The notes below the pieces were generated by a model. That model was not told the origin of the DNA, did no database searches, and worked only from the letters and a program-made list of their open reading frames with translations. Shown here one piece after another: positions 1-8,154 of a stretch of 64,000 nt of DNA. Position numbers and translations under genes: made by a program. Source of the DNA: Polynucleobacter sp. Its GTDB lineage: Bacteria > Pseudomonadota > Gammaproteobacteria > Burkholderiales > Burkholderiaceae_D. The stretch spans positions 58,231 through 122,230 of the forward strand of contig JAIPCX010000006.1 in assembly GCA_021737945.1 (NCBI GenBank), written 5' to 3'. Position 1 is the first letter of the stretch, and each line of letters opens with the position of its first letter.

Positions 1-446
1 CGGTAATGGATTTGTTGCAGACGTCCTTACCAGGCCTCAAGCGCGTGAATGCCTCTATCGTGATGGCTGAGGATCTGCCTCAGCTATTACAAGATCAATT
101 AGCGGCATCAGGGCTTTTGAAAAAAATACAAATCATCGATAAGCAACCTGAATTTATTCTTCGCGGCGCGCTTACTGATGATGATATGCGACGATGGGAA
201 AACTTAATTGTTAATTTCACCGACCGCTATGGAAAGCTTCTGCCTGTTAAAGCTGTTTTCAAACTTGCGACGAGAAAACCGCCCGTCAATGTACAAGCGA
301 TTGTGGGAGGTACTACACCGTTTGTTATTACAGAGAGTGGCGATCGCATAAGTCGTGGCGGCGATGTCAATGGCAACACGCTAATAATAGTAAAAGACAC
401 CGAAATAATTTTTGAAGGTGGTGAGCGATTTAGGATATCCCGATGA
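1..446 (+). CDS. sctD: Type III secretion inner-membrane ring protein SctD, C-terminal part (5' truncated by window edge)
   Basis: The last ~147 codons of an SctD (YscD/EscD/SsaD/CdsD) protein; the reading frame is open to the window edge, so the true start lies outside. SctD forms the outer ring of the inner-membrane platform of the injectisome, and its periplasmic part contains repeated ring-building domains. The visible part has an alpha/beta ring-building segment (about residues 14-90) and the typical C-terminal stretch with VGGTTPFVITESGDRI followed by a Gly-rich turn and a final EIIFEGGERFRI strand, as in the SPI-2/Chlamydia branch of the family. The next gene overlaps it by ATGA, and a needle gene follows, which supports the assignment. 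The family call rests on sequence style plus context; the exact T3SS subfamily is inferred. Confidence 0.8.
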   Translation, partial: VMDLLQTSLPGLKRVNASIVMAEDLPQLLQDQLAASGLLKKIQIIDKQPEFILRGALTDDDMRRWENLIVNFTDRYGKLLPVKAVFKLATRKPPVNVQAIVGGTTPFVITESGDRISRGGDVNGNTLIIVKDTEIIFEGGERFRISR

Positions 447-679
447 TAAATCACGAAAAAATATTTATCACACAACTGCAAGAAGCCTTGCATAACGACA
501 CTACCGGACAGCTAGAAAATGAAGTTAATCAACGCTTAGAGGGTATTTCGCAACGACTAGAAAAAAAACAGCAACATCTTAATTCAGTCGAAGCACACGC
601 AGATATTAAAGCAGCACAACAGGCCGTTGCAGGCGCTCAGCGCGTCATGCAATTATTTAGCGGTAGAGAAATAATTTAA
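443..679 (+). CDS. Small T3SS protein, EscE/SsaE/YseE-like (putative needle co-chaperone)
   Basis: A 78-residue, highly charged, all-helical protein whose start codon overlaps the sctD stop (ATGA), implying translational coupling. It has no signal peptide or membrane segment. Two amphipathic helices (about 5-45 and 52-72) separated by a short break fit the helical-hairpin co-chaperones that hold the needle subunit in the cytoplasm (YscE, EscE, SsaE, CdsE). Its position between sctD and sctF is where such genes lie in SPI-2-like and chlamydial operons. The sequence is too short and divergent to name from residues alone, so the function is inferred mainly from size, helix content and position. 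Confidence 0.6.
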   Translation: MINHEKIFITQLQEALHNDTTGQLENEVNQRLEGISQRLEKKQQHLNSVEAHADIKAAQQAVAGAQRVMQLFSGREII

Positions 680-691
680 AGGGAAAATACC

Positions 692-943
692 ATGCCAATT
701 ACAAAAACCACGCTTGACCAGCTTAATACCTATATAACCGCTCCGAATGGTGCGCTCGCCACGGGTGAGACTGACGTTGTCGCACAGATTAATGCACTTA
801 ACGGCGGCGGCGAAATCACCCAAGTCGACCTTGTTAAGCTGCAGTGGAGCATCTCGCGATATAGCATCACGGCATCCGTATTCGGGAACGTGATGAAGGA
901 ATTTGCCGACTCGCTCAAGCAAGGTGCAAATCGACTCAGCTAA
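692..943 (+). CDS. sctF: Type III secretion needle protein SctF
   Basis: An 83-residue protein of the YscF/EscF/SsaG/CdsF family, which polymerises outside the cell into the hollow injectisome needle. It shows the family layout: a short variable N-terminus, a first helix (about 18-40) ending in a Gly-rich turn (NGGGEIT), and a longer second helix with the characteristic QW-S-RYS segment and a C-terminal FADSLKQGANRLS that packs into the needle lumen. The start is preceded by AAAGGGAAAATACC, an acceptable ribosome site, 12 bases after the preceding gene. It is the last T3SS gene before the convergent housekeeping gene hom, so the apparatus operon ends here or continues elsewhere. Confidence 0.85.
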   Translation: MPITKTTLDQLNTYITAPNGALATGETDVVAQINALNGGGEITQVDLVKLQWSISRYSITASVFGNVMKEFADSLKQGANRLS

Positions 944-975
944 TGCTGAACAGTACGTACTAGCAGAAGTAGTGC

Positions 976-997
976 GAGCTAATCTAAAAATTAGCTC
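976..997. terminator. Inverted repeat between convergent sctF and hom
   Basis: GAGCTAAT at 976-983 and its complement ATTAGCTC at 990-997 form an 8-bp stem with a 6-base loop, overlapping the last codons of hom. It lies where two convergent transcription units meet. There is no clean downstream T-tract on either strand, so termination activity is only plausible. Confidence 0.35.
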
Positions 998-2301
998 AGT
1001 TCTTCCAGACGTATGCGCGTGACTTTAGCAACCACGGTTGATAAAGCTTCGATCGCAGCGATGGCGCGATCGACATGCTTTTCTTGGGTTTGATGGGTGA
1101 GGATAATGATGTCAGTCTGAGTCTCGCCATCGGCGGGCTCTTTCTGCAGCATCGCATCAATAGAAATGGCACCGTCAGCAAGAATACGTGTGATGTCAGC
1201 CATTACACCGAGCTTATCGGCGACACAGATACGTAAGTAGTAGCTGGTGGTGATCTCCGCCATGGGAAGTATGGGTGTATCCGACATTTCATCCGGCTGA
1301 AACGCAAGGTAAGGCACGCGGTGTTCAGGATCAGCCGTAGCTAAACGCGTGATGTCGACTAAATCTGCAATCACTGCAGAAGCTGTGGGTTCAGCGCCTG
1401 CGCCCTTACCGTAGTAAAGCGTGGCACCAACAGCATCACCCTGTACTAGCACGGCGTTCATTGCGCCTTCGACGTTAGCAATCAAACGATTAGTTGGTAT
1501 CAATGTGGGGTGTACGCGCAATTCAATACCGTTCGCTACACGTTTAGTAATGCCCAATAATTTGATACGGTAACCGAGTTTTTCTGCATAGCGAATATCT
1601 GACGCCTGCAAGTTAGTAATACCCTCTACGTGGGCTTTATCAAATTGCACTGGAATACCGAAGGCAATCGCTGACATGATAGTTGCCTTGTGCGCAGCAT
1701 CAACTCCCTCGATATCAAACGTAGGGTCCGCCTCGGCATAACCCAAACGTTGGGCCTCTTTAAGCACGACATCAAAATCCAATCCCTTATCGCGCATTTC
1801 AGACAAGATGAAATTAGTTGTGCCATTGATGATGCCAGCTATCCATTGAATGCGATTAGCCGTTAGGCCTTCACGCAGCGCTTTAATAATTGGTATGCCG
1901 CCAGCTACTGCCGCCTCAAACGCTACCATCACGCCGCGCTCTTGCGCTGCACGGAAAATTTCAGTGCCATGAGTTGCCAGCAACGCTTTATTGGCAGTGA
2001 CAACGTGTTTACCATTCGCGATGGCCTTCATCACTAGCTCGCGCGCTATGCCATAGCCACCGATCAATTCAACAACGATATCGATATCGGGATTATCAAC
2101 AATTTGCTGAGCATCCTTAACCACAACGACGTTACTACCGACAATCGCCTTGGCGCGCTCGGTATCTAAATCGGCGACCATAGCGATTTCAATTTCACGC
2201 CCTGCTCGTCGCCGGATTTCTTCTTGATTGCGTTTGAGTACAGTAAAAGTACCTGCACCTACGGTACCTATGCCAAGCAAGCCTACTTTGATCGGTTTCA
2301 T
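991..2301 (-). CDS. hom: Homoserine dehydrogenase
   Basis: Catalyses NAD(P)-dependent reduction of aspartate semialdehyde to homoserine, the branch point to threonine and methionine. The 436-residue protein is the monofunctional form with regulatory domain. It has an N-terminal Rossmann motif (GLLGIGTVGAGTF, about 8-20), the NGTTNFIL segment near residue 160, the catalytic signature EADPTFDIEGVDAAHK near 195, and a C-terminal ACT domain from about residue 355 for amino-acid feedback. It lies 34 bases downstream of alaA on the same strand and is probably co-transcribed with it. In many beta- and gammaproteobacteria thrC follows hom; here convergent T3SS genes occupy that position. Confidence 0.97.
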   Translation of the reverse strand: MKPIKVGLLGIGTVGAGTFTVLKRNQEEIRRRAGREIEIAMVADLDTERAKAIVGSNVVVVKDAQQIVDNPDIDIVVELIGGYGIARELVMKAIANGKHVVTANKALLATHGTEIFRAAQERGVMVAFEAAVAGGIPIIKALREGLTANRIQWIAGIINGTTNFILSEMRDKGLDFDVVLKEAQRLGYAEADPTFDIEGVDAAHKATIMSAIAFGIPVQFDKAHVEGITNLQASDIRYAEKLGYRIKLLGITKRVANGIELRVHPTLIPTNRLIANVEGAMNAVLVQGDAVGATLYYGKGAGAEPTASAVIADLVDITRLATADPEHRVPYLAFQPDEMSDTPILPMAEITTSYYLRICVADKLGVMADITRILADGAISIDAMLQKEPADGETQTDIIILTHQTQEKHVDRAIAAIEALSTVVAKVTRIRLEELS

Positions 2302-2335
2302 TGTTTACTAGTCGACGCTAATGTTAGTTACGCAC

Positions 2336-3565
2336 TTAAGCGTGGGCATGATGACGGCGGTAGCCATCAAGGAAATGAGCAATGCGGCCAATGGCCACAG
2401 AAAGATCATCCACATTGGGCAGGAACACCACACGGAAATGATCGGGGGTTGGACAATTAAATCCTGTGCCCTGCACAATCAACACGCGTTCTTCTGCTAA
2501 TAGATCATAGGCAAATTGCTGATCATCTTTGATGGGATACATTTTAGGATCCAGTCGCGGAAACATATACAACGCTGATTTTGGTTTGACACACGTAACA
2601 CCAGGAATATCCGTCAACAATTTATGCGCCATATCACGCTGCTTGAGCAAGCGGCCACCCGGCCCAACTAAATCATTAATACTCTGGTAGCCACCCAGAG
2701 CTGTTTGAATCGCATACTGACCTGGCACATTGGCGCACAATCGCATCGACGCCAACATATTCAAACCTTCGATGTAGTCCTTGGCGTGTTTCTTTTCACC
2801 TGAAACCACCATCCATCCGGCACGATAACCGCAAGAACGATAATTTTTAGAAAGCCCATTAAAGGTAATGAACAACACATCATCAGCGAGTGAAGCCAGT
2901 GATGTATGAGTTTCACCTTCATAGAGCACTTTGTCGTAAATTTCATCTGCAAAAATAATCAGTTGATGTTGCCGCGCTACCTCAACTAACTGCTGCAATA
3001 ACTCCACCGGATATAAGGCACCGGTTGGGTTATTCGGATTAATTACAACGATGGCACGCGTATTCGAATTTATTTTCTTTTTAATGTCGTCGATATCGGG
3101 ATACCAGTCGGCTTGTTCATCACACATATAGTGAATAGGCTTACCGCCTGACAAACTCACTGCGGCTGTCCACAAGGGATAATCCGGTGCTGGTACTAAC
3201 ACCTCATCACCTGAGTTGAGCAAGGCATTCATGCCCATGACGATTAGTTCAGACGCGCCATTGCCAAGATAAATGTCATCAATCGTTACACCAGTGATTT
3301 TCTTTTCTTGGGTGTATTGCATGATCGCTTTGCGAGGGGCGAACAAACCTTTGGAATCTGTATAACCTGCGGCATTACCCATATTGCGAATCATGTCGCG
3401 GACAATCTCGTCCGGCGCATCAAAACCAAATGGCGCAAGGTTGCCAATATTTAGCTTGATGATTTTTTGGCCTTCTTCTTCCATCTGACGTGCTTTTTCA
3501 AGCACAGGTCCACGGATGTCGTAACAAACATCGGCCAGTTTTTTGGATTTTTGGATTGGTTTCAC
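2336..3565 (-). CDS. alaA: Alanine-synthesising transaminase AlaA (pyridoxal phosphate-dependent)
   Basis: A 409-residue fold-type I aminotransferase closely resembling AlaA/YfbQ, which makes alanine from pyruvate and glutamate. Visible features are the N-terminal KLNIGNLAPFGF segment, the cofactor-contacting NPNNPTGALYP, the DEIYDKVLYEG element, and the PLP-lysine motif GLSKNYRSCGYRAGW, with an Arg-containing C-terminal domain for the substrate carboxylate. Length matches the family. It precedes hom and is divergent from an Mth938-type gene, an order common in betaproteobacteria. The substrate is taken from the family. Confidence 0.92.
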   Translation of the reverse strand: MKPIQKSKKLADVCYDIRGPVLEKARQMEEEGQKIIKLNIGNLAPFGFDAPDEIVRDMIRNMGNAAGYTDSKGLFAPRKAIMQYTQEKKITGVTIDDIYLGNGASELIVMGMNALLNSGDEVLVPAPDYPLWTAAVSLSGGKPIHYMCDEQADWYPDIDDIKKKINSNTRAIVVINPNNPTGALYPVELLQQLVEVARQHQLIIFADEIYDKVLYEGETHTSLASLADDVLFITFNGLSKNYRSCGYRAGWMVVSGEKKHAKDYIEGLNMLASMRLCANVPGQYAIQTALGGYQSINDLVGPGGRLLKQRDMAHKLLTDIPGVTCVKPKSALYMFPRLDPKMYPIKDDQQFAYDLLAEERVLIVQGTGFNCPTPDHFRVVFLPNVDDLSVAIGRIAHFLDGYRRHHAHA

Positions 3566-3703
3566 AGCTGTCGTTCGCCTTGGTTAGCGCGTGCACTCAG
3601 TGGGTGTTGCACCGCGATAAAACAAGCATTTTGCCCCAAATTGGCGTGCTTTACCAATGCGAAACCCCTTAGCTGTGCCGATCGCGATAAAATCGCTCTC
3701 ACT

Positions 3704-4087
3704 ATGAAGTTGCATTCCACCCAGACCCAGCAATATCAAACCGTTACCGGCTACGAAGATGACTGGATAGAGATTAATGCCCAGCGTTTTTCCCATAGTT
3801 TGGTCGTACTTCCCGAATCGGCCCCGCTGCCTTGGCAAGTCAAGGCCTTCGAGGATTTGCAGCCTTCGGATTTCGAGCTGTTGGGGAGTATGAAGCCTGA
3901 TCTTGTCATTTTGGGTACAGGTCAACGACAGCGGTTTGCCCCAGCTCGGTTGACAGCTCAGTTGATGGCGCAAAGGGTGGGCGTTGAATGTATGGATAAT
4001 CAAGCAGCTTGCCGAACTTATAATATTTTGATGGCTGAGGGTAGAAAAGTGGCGCTGGCGGTCATTCTCCCCGGTCAGCCTGAATAG
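3704..4087 (+). CDS. Mth938/NDUFAF3-like domain protein (DUF498 family)
   Basis: A 127-residue single-domain protein of the Mth938-like family, related to the mitochondrial complex I assembly factor NDUFAF3; the bacterial role is not established. The core motif is DLVILGTGQRQRF, followed by a conserved Cys-containing segment (VECMDNQAACRTYNIL) and an AEGRKVALAVIL strand. The ATG at 3704 was chosen because the family begins with a short KLHS segment; the longer open frame upstream overlaps alaA and has no family resemblance. It is divergent from alaA and 21 bases ahead of bcp, probably in one transcript. Confidence 0.85.
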   Translation: MKLHSTQTQQYQTVTGYEDDWIEINAQRFSHSLVVLPESAPLPWQVKAFEDLQPSDFELLGSMKPDLVILGTGQRQRFAPARLTAQLMAQRVGVECMDNQAACRTYNILMAEGRKVALAVILPGQPE

Positions 4088-4108
4088 CAGTTCCACTAGG
4101 AGAACGAG

Positions 4109-4585
4109 TTGAGTGAACGTCCGTCCATCCTGAATATGACCGTACCGGATTTTTCCGCCCAAATAACGGGTACGAAGCCATTTCAGTTATCCCAGTTTCG
4201 AGGCAAAAAGCTCGTACTGTTCTTCTATCCGAAAGACAATACGCCAGGCTGCACTACTGAAAGCCTACAGTTTCGTGAGCTCTATCCCATATTTGAAAAG
4301 GCTGGCACCGAGATTATCGGTATCAGCCGAGACAGTATTCGCTCTCATGATGGTTTTAAATCCAAACTGGAATTACCGTTTGAATTAATCTCTGATGCAG
4401 ACGAAATGGTCTGCACCATGTTTGATGTCATCGTCATGAAATCTATGTACGGTAAAAAAGTACGCGGCATTGAGCGCTCAACATTTGTTATTGACGCTGC
4501 CGGTAAAATAGTGAAAGAATGGCGCGGAGTAAAAGTTCCTGGCCATGTTGATGAAGTTCTGGAATTTGTTCAAAGTTTGGGTTGA
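4109..4585 (+). CDS. bcp: Thioredoxin-dependent peroxiredoxin Bcp (PrxQ family)
   Basis: A 158-residue peroxiredoxin that reduces hydrogen peroxide and alkyl hydroperoxides. The peroxidatic motif is FFYPKDNTPGCTTE with the cysteine at residue 48. The resolving cysteine that E. coli Bcp carries five residues later is absent here (CTTESLQF); the only other cysteine is in MVCTMFDV near residue 110, so it may work as a 1-Cys or atypical enzyme. Translation must start at TTG (4109), since no in-frame ATG or GTG fits, and a strong AGGAGA sits at 4098-4103. It is probably co-transcribed with the Mth938-type gene and ends at a very strong terminator. Confidence 0.93.
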   Translation: MSERPSILNMTVPDFSAQITGTKPFQLSQFRGKKLVLFFYPKDNTPGCTTESLQFRELYPIFEKAGTEIIGISRDSIRSHDGFKSKLELPFELISDADEMVCTMFDVIVMKSMYGKKVRGIERSTFVIDAAGKIVKEWRGVKVPGHVDEVLEFVQSLG

Positions 4586-4625
4586 AATAAGATAACCAAT
4601 TGAATCTCAAAGATTATTCGCGTTC

Positions 4626-4683
4626 AAGGCTGTTTAAGAAAAAGGATATCGTCCTTTTGCTTAAACAGCCTTTTCTGTTTTGT
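4626..4683 (+). terminator. Strong nested-hairpin intrinsic terminator after bcp
   Basis: An outer 13-bp perfect stem (AAGGCTGTTTAAG at 4626-4638 with its complement at 4660-4672) encloses an inner 7-bp stem (AAAAGGA 4640-4646 with TCCTTTT 4652-4658, loop TATCG). It is followed by TTTTCTGTTTTGTTT. The whole segment is almost completely self-complementary. Confidence 0.88.
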
Positions 4684-4742
4684 TTCCTGCAGTTCGTTCG
4701 TTTCCGACATTCCTTTCCCTTTAATTTAAGTTTGAGGTCCTG

Positions 4743-6389
4743 ATGCCCCTGCCTAAAATGCCAAACAAACCCGCAGCACTGCTCTCCCCGGTTGATTATC
4801 CCAAGGCAGAAAAAGGCAAATCCGTTAAACCAGCAATCGCGCTGGTGACTACATCACCGCCTGTCACACCACCTCAAGCACGCACGAAAACTGAAGAACC
4901 GATAAAAGATAGTCCGCCAGCACGTCGGTCACGCAGCGATACGAGTACCAAGTCACACACCAGTCGCACACCCGGTAAGCGCGGAGTGACTAAACTGTTT
5001 GTATTGGACACCAACGTATTAATGCACGATCCAACCTCGCTGTTCCGTTTTGCCGAGCATGATATTTATCTTCCTATGATCACTCTGGAAGAGCTAGACA
5101 ATCATAAAAAAGGGATGTCCGAAGTAGCGCGTAATGCGCGTCAAGTATCGCGCTCGCTAGATGCGCTAGTTGCTGATATTTCTGAGGACACGATTGATTC
5201 AGGTATTGCGCTTAATAAGTTAGGCAACAAAGACGCTTCCGGACGTTTATTTTTTCAGACACGACTGGGTCGCTGGACGCTTCCCGAAGGTCTGCCTGAA
5301 GGCAAAGCCGATAATCAAATTCTTGGAGTCGTTCGCGCGCTACAAGAGCAACAGCCTGAGCGCCCTGTGGTGTTGGTGTCTAAAGACATCAACATGCGCA
5401 TTAAAGCTCGCGCTTTGGGTTTGCCCGCCGAAGAATATTTCAACGATCACGTACTTGAGGATACCGATCTTCTGTATTCCGGCATTTTGCCGCTGTCGGA
5501 TGATTTCTGGAATCGTCACGGCAAAGGTATGGAATCTTGGCAAGAATCGCGTCAAGGCTATAGCAGCACCTTCTATCGCGTAACAGGTCCGCAAGTTCCC
5601 TCCATGTTGGTGAATCAGTTTGTTTACATGGAGCCACGCAATGGCGAGGCTTCATTTTATGGACAGGTAACGCAGATCAATGGCAAGACAGCAGTGCTGC
5701 GCACGCTGCGCGATTATGGTCATAACAAAAATAATATCTGGGGTATCACCGCGCGCAATCGCGAACAAAATTTTGCGCTCAATCTGTTAATGGATCCCGA
5801 TTGTGATTTCGTGACCTTGCTCGGTCAGGCTGGCACAGGGAAAACCTTGCTTGCGTTGGCTGCAGGTCTTGCACAGGTATTGGAAACTAAAACGTATAAC
5901 GAAATTATCGTCACACGCGTAACCGTCCCTGTGGGTGAAGATATTGGATTTTTACCCGGCACAGAGGAAGAAAAAATGTCCCCATGGATGGGTGCCTTTG
6001 ATGACAACCTTGAAGTGTTGAATAAATCGGACTCAGACGCCGGTGAATGGGGGCGCGCTGCCACCCAAGAATTAATACGTTCACGTATCAAAATTAAATC
6101 ATTGAACTTTATGCGTGGCCGCACTTTCGTCAACAAATACCTCATCATCGACGAAGCACAAAATCTCACACCTAAGCAGATGAAAACACTCGTCACGCGT
6201 GCCGGACCAGGAACGAAAATCATCTGCCTTGGTAACATCGCTCAGATCGATACGCCTTACCTGACAGAAGGCTCGAGCGGCCTAACTTATGTAGTAGATA
6301 GATTTAAAGGTTGGAGTCATAGCGGACACATCACCCTCGCACGTGGTGAACGTTCGAGACTGGCAGATCACGCCAGTGATGTGCTCTAA
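4743..6389 (+). CDS. PIN domain-PhoH family ATPase (PhoH2-type)
   Basis: A 548-residue fusion of an N-terminal PIN-type ribonuclease domain and a C-terminal PhoH RNA helicase-like ATPase. The first ~80 residues are Pro/Lys/Ser-rich and probably disordered. The PIN domain starts at KLFVLDTNVLMHDP (about 84) and carries the acidic residues expected for metal binding. The PhoH domain has Walker A GQAGTGKT near residue 361 and Walker B LIIDEAQN near 466. PhoH2 proteins unwind and cut RNA; the cellular target here is unknown. It stands alone behind a terminator and is convergent with the phosphate transporter gene. Confidence 0.93.
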   Translation: MPLPKMPNKPAALLSPVDYPKAEKGKSVKPAIALVTTSPPVTPPQARTKTEEPIKDSPPARRSRSDTSTKSHTSRTPGKRGVTKLFVLDTNVLMHDPTSLFRFAEHDIYLPMITLEELDNHKKGMSEVARNARQVSRSLDALVADISEDTIDSGIALNKLGNKDASGRLFFQTRLGRWTLPEGLPEGKADNQILGVVRALQEQQPERPVVLVSKDINMRIKARALGLPAEEYFNDHVLEDTDLLYSGILPLSDDFWNRHGKGMESWQESRQGYSSTFYRVTGPQVPSMLVNQFVYMEPRNGEASFYGQVTQINGKTAVLRTLRDYGHNKNNIWGITARNREQNFALNLLMDPDCDFVTLLGQAGTGKTLLALAAGLAQVLETKTYNEIIVTRVTVPVGEDIGFLPGTEEEKMSPWMGAFDDNLEVLNKSDSDAGEWGRAATQELIRSRIKIKSLNFMRGRTFVNKYLIIDEAQNLTPKQMKTLVTRAGPGTKIICLGNIAQIDTPYLTEGSSGLTYVVDRFKGWSHSGHITLARGERSRLADHASDVL

Positions 6390-6452
6390 CCGATACGAAG
6401 CTATGCTAGCGCTTGTGGAAGGTAAGTAGTGATAAGTGGCGATTAAGCTATA

Positions 6453-7460
6453 TTACAAAAACTGCTTACCTAACCACCAGGCAATCGCCGCCATAAAAGC
6501 GGATGCGGGTATGGTGAAAATCCAGGCCCAAACAATATTCCCAGCAATACCCCAGCGTACTGCTGAAATTTTGCGTGACGACCCAACGCCCATGATCGCA
6601 CCAGTAATGGTGTGTGTCGTCGACACGGGAATACCCAAAAAGGTGGCCATAAATAAGGTAATAGCTCCACCTGTCTCCGCACAAAAACCGCCCATGGGTT
6701 TTAGTTTGGTAATTTTTTGTCCCATCGTCCTAACGATACGCCAGCCACCAAACAAGGTACCTAAGCCGATAGCAAGATAGCAGCTCACGATGACCCACGA
6801 GGGTAAAGGATCACTAGCTAGAGCGGCTCCGGAAGTAATCAGCAACATCCAAATAATGCCCATAGTTTTTTGCGCGTCGTTTCCACCATGACCCAAGCTG
6901 TACATCGCAGCAGATACTAGTTGCATGCGCCTAAACCATTTATCCACATATCTTGGTGTGCTTCGCACAAATACCCAAGCGACGATCAACATCATCAATG
7001 AGCCGAAAAAAAATCCTAATAGAGGTGATAAGACGATAAAGGCAATGGTCTTGATCAGGCCAGCCGAAATAAGCGAGTCTGTACCGGCCTTAGCAACAGC
7101 GGCGCCCACCAAACCTCCAATCAGCGCATGCGAAGAGGATGAAGGGATGCCGTAAAACCAGGTAATAAAATTCCACACAATAGCGCCAACTAAAGCGCCA
7201 AATACTACATAGTGATCAACCACCATGGGATCAATGGTGCCCTTACCTACCGTGTTTGCCACATTAAGCTGGAATACTGCAATCGCGAGAAAATTGAAAA
7301 ACGCTGCCATCATGACAGCATGAGATGGCTTCAATACCCCCGTCGACACGACGGTTGCAATCGAATTCGCCGCATCATGAAAGCCATTCATGAAATCAAA
7401 CAGCAAGGCCAGAATAATCAAAAAGCCGAGCACGTAAATACTGATGTTCAACGTTTGCAT
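6453..7460 (-). CDS. Inorganic phosphate transporter, PiT family
   Basis: A 335-residue inner-membrane protein, the short bacterial PiT form, that takes up phosphate (as metal phosphate or with a cation). Hydrophobic segments run throughout. Both halves carry the duplicated signature: FDFMNGFHDAANSIATVVSTG near the N-terminus and PVSTTHTITGAIMGVG near the C-terminus. It lies 31 bases downstream of a DUF47/PhoU-like gene on the same strand, the usual pairing in which the DUF47 protein is thought to regulate the transporter. Confidence 0.93.
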   Translation of the reverse strand: MQTLNISIYVLGFLIILALLFDFMNGFHDAANSIATVVSTGVLKPSHAVMMAAFFNFLAIAVFQLNVANTVGKGTIDPMVVDHYVVFGALVGAIVWNFITWFYGIPSSSSHALIGGLVGAAVAKAGTDSLISAGLIKTIAFIVLSPLLGFFFGSLMMLIVAWVFVRSTPRYVDKWFRRMQLVSAAMYSLGHGGNDAQKTMGIIWMLLITSGAALASDPLPSWVIVSCYLAIGLGTLFGGWRIVRTMGQKITKLKPMGGFCAETGGAITLFMATFLGIPVSTTHTITGAIMGVGSSRKISAVRWGIAGNIVWAWIFTIPASAFMAAIAWWLGKQFL

Positions 7461-7491
7461 GCGTCAGAGTCGCTGAATGTTTAGTGATGAA

Positions 7492-8118
7492 TTAGGCATT
7501 TTCAACAATGATGCCTTCAATGATATTAGCAACATCTTCGCAACGATCCGTCACCGTTTCGAGAAGTTCATAAATTGCCTTCAGCTTAATCAGATTCCGG
7601 ACGTCGCCTTCCTCACGAAACAGCTTAGACATTGCAGCACGCATGACATGATCTGCATCTGATTCTAATCGGTCAATTTCAGCACAGATCGCTAACATTT
7701 CACGTGCATGGTCCATGTTGTGCAACAGTGAAACGCTAGCCAACACCTTTTCGCAACAGGCCTGACAAAGTTCCGCTAATCGTTTAGCCTCTGGAGTAAT
7801 CGCTTTGATGTCATAAAGCGAAATGGTCTGCGCCACATCCTCCATCAGATCAATAATGTCATCCATGCGATTAATTAGCTGATGAATGTCTTCGCGGTTA
7901 AGTGGCGTGATAAAGGTCGCGTGCAATAAATCAAGCGCCGAATGAGTCACTTTATCGGCTTGCTTTTCGATGGTTTCAATAGCGTGAACACGGTGTTCTA
8001 GATCATCGAAATTCGTCATTAGAGACACTAGTTCTTTACTACCCTTCACGCACAATTCTCCGTGCTGAATGAAAAATTCAAAGAATTTGCCCTCGGAGGG
8101 CATGAGACGTCCAAACAT
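7492..8118 (-). CDS. DUF47 family PhoU-like protein, partner of the PiT transporter
   Basis: A 208-residue all-helical protein of the DUF47 (TIGR00153) family. It begins with FGRLMPSEGKFFEFF and contains the acidic helix pattern characteristic of PhoU-like proteins (LINRMDDIIDLMEDVA near the middle and ETVTDRCEDVANIIEGI near the end), likely metal-binding. It is soluble, with no membrane segment. Placed directly upstream of the phosphate transporter in one operon, it probably controls the transporter, as is inferred for such pairs. Confidence 0.92.
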   Translation of the reverse strand: MFGRLMPSEGKFFEFFIQHGELCVKGSKELVSLMTNFDDLEHRVHAIETIEKQADKVTHSALDLLHATFITPLNREDIHQLINRMDDIIDLMEDVAQTISLYDIKAITPEAKRLAELCQACCEKVLASVSLLHNMDHAREMLAICAEIDRLESDADHVMRAAMSKLFREEGDVRNLIKLKAIYELLETVTDRCEDVANIIEGIIVENA

Positions 8119-8154
8119 ATAGGCTCCTACGTTTTGGAAATATTTTTGCAGAAA

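Noticed and set aside
3467..3703. N-terminal extension of the Mth938-type protein
   Set aside because: It overlaps alaA on the other strand and has a Cys/Phe-rich composition unlike the family; ATG 3704 fits better.
3584..4162. 192-codon open frame on the minus strand
   Set aside because: Antisense shadow of the Mth938-type and bcp genes, with no ribosome site and no family resemblance.
6420..6470. Imperfect inverted repeat GGTAAGTAG...CTGCTTACC between phoH-type gene and phosphate transporter
   Set aside because: The arms are 9 bases with one mismatch and more than 30 bases apart, without T-tract; too weak for a terminator call.
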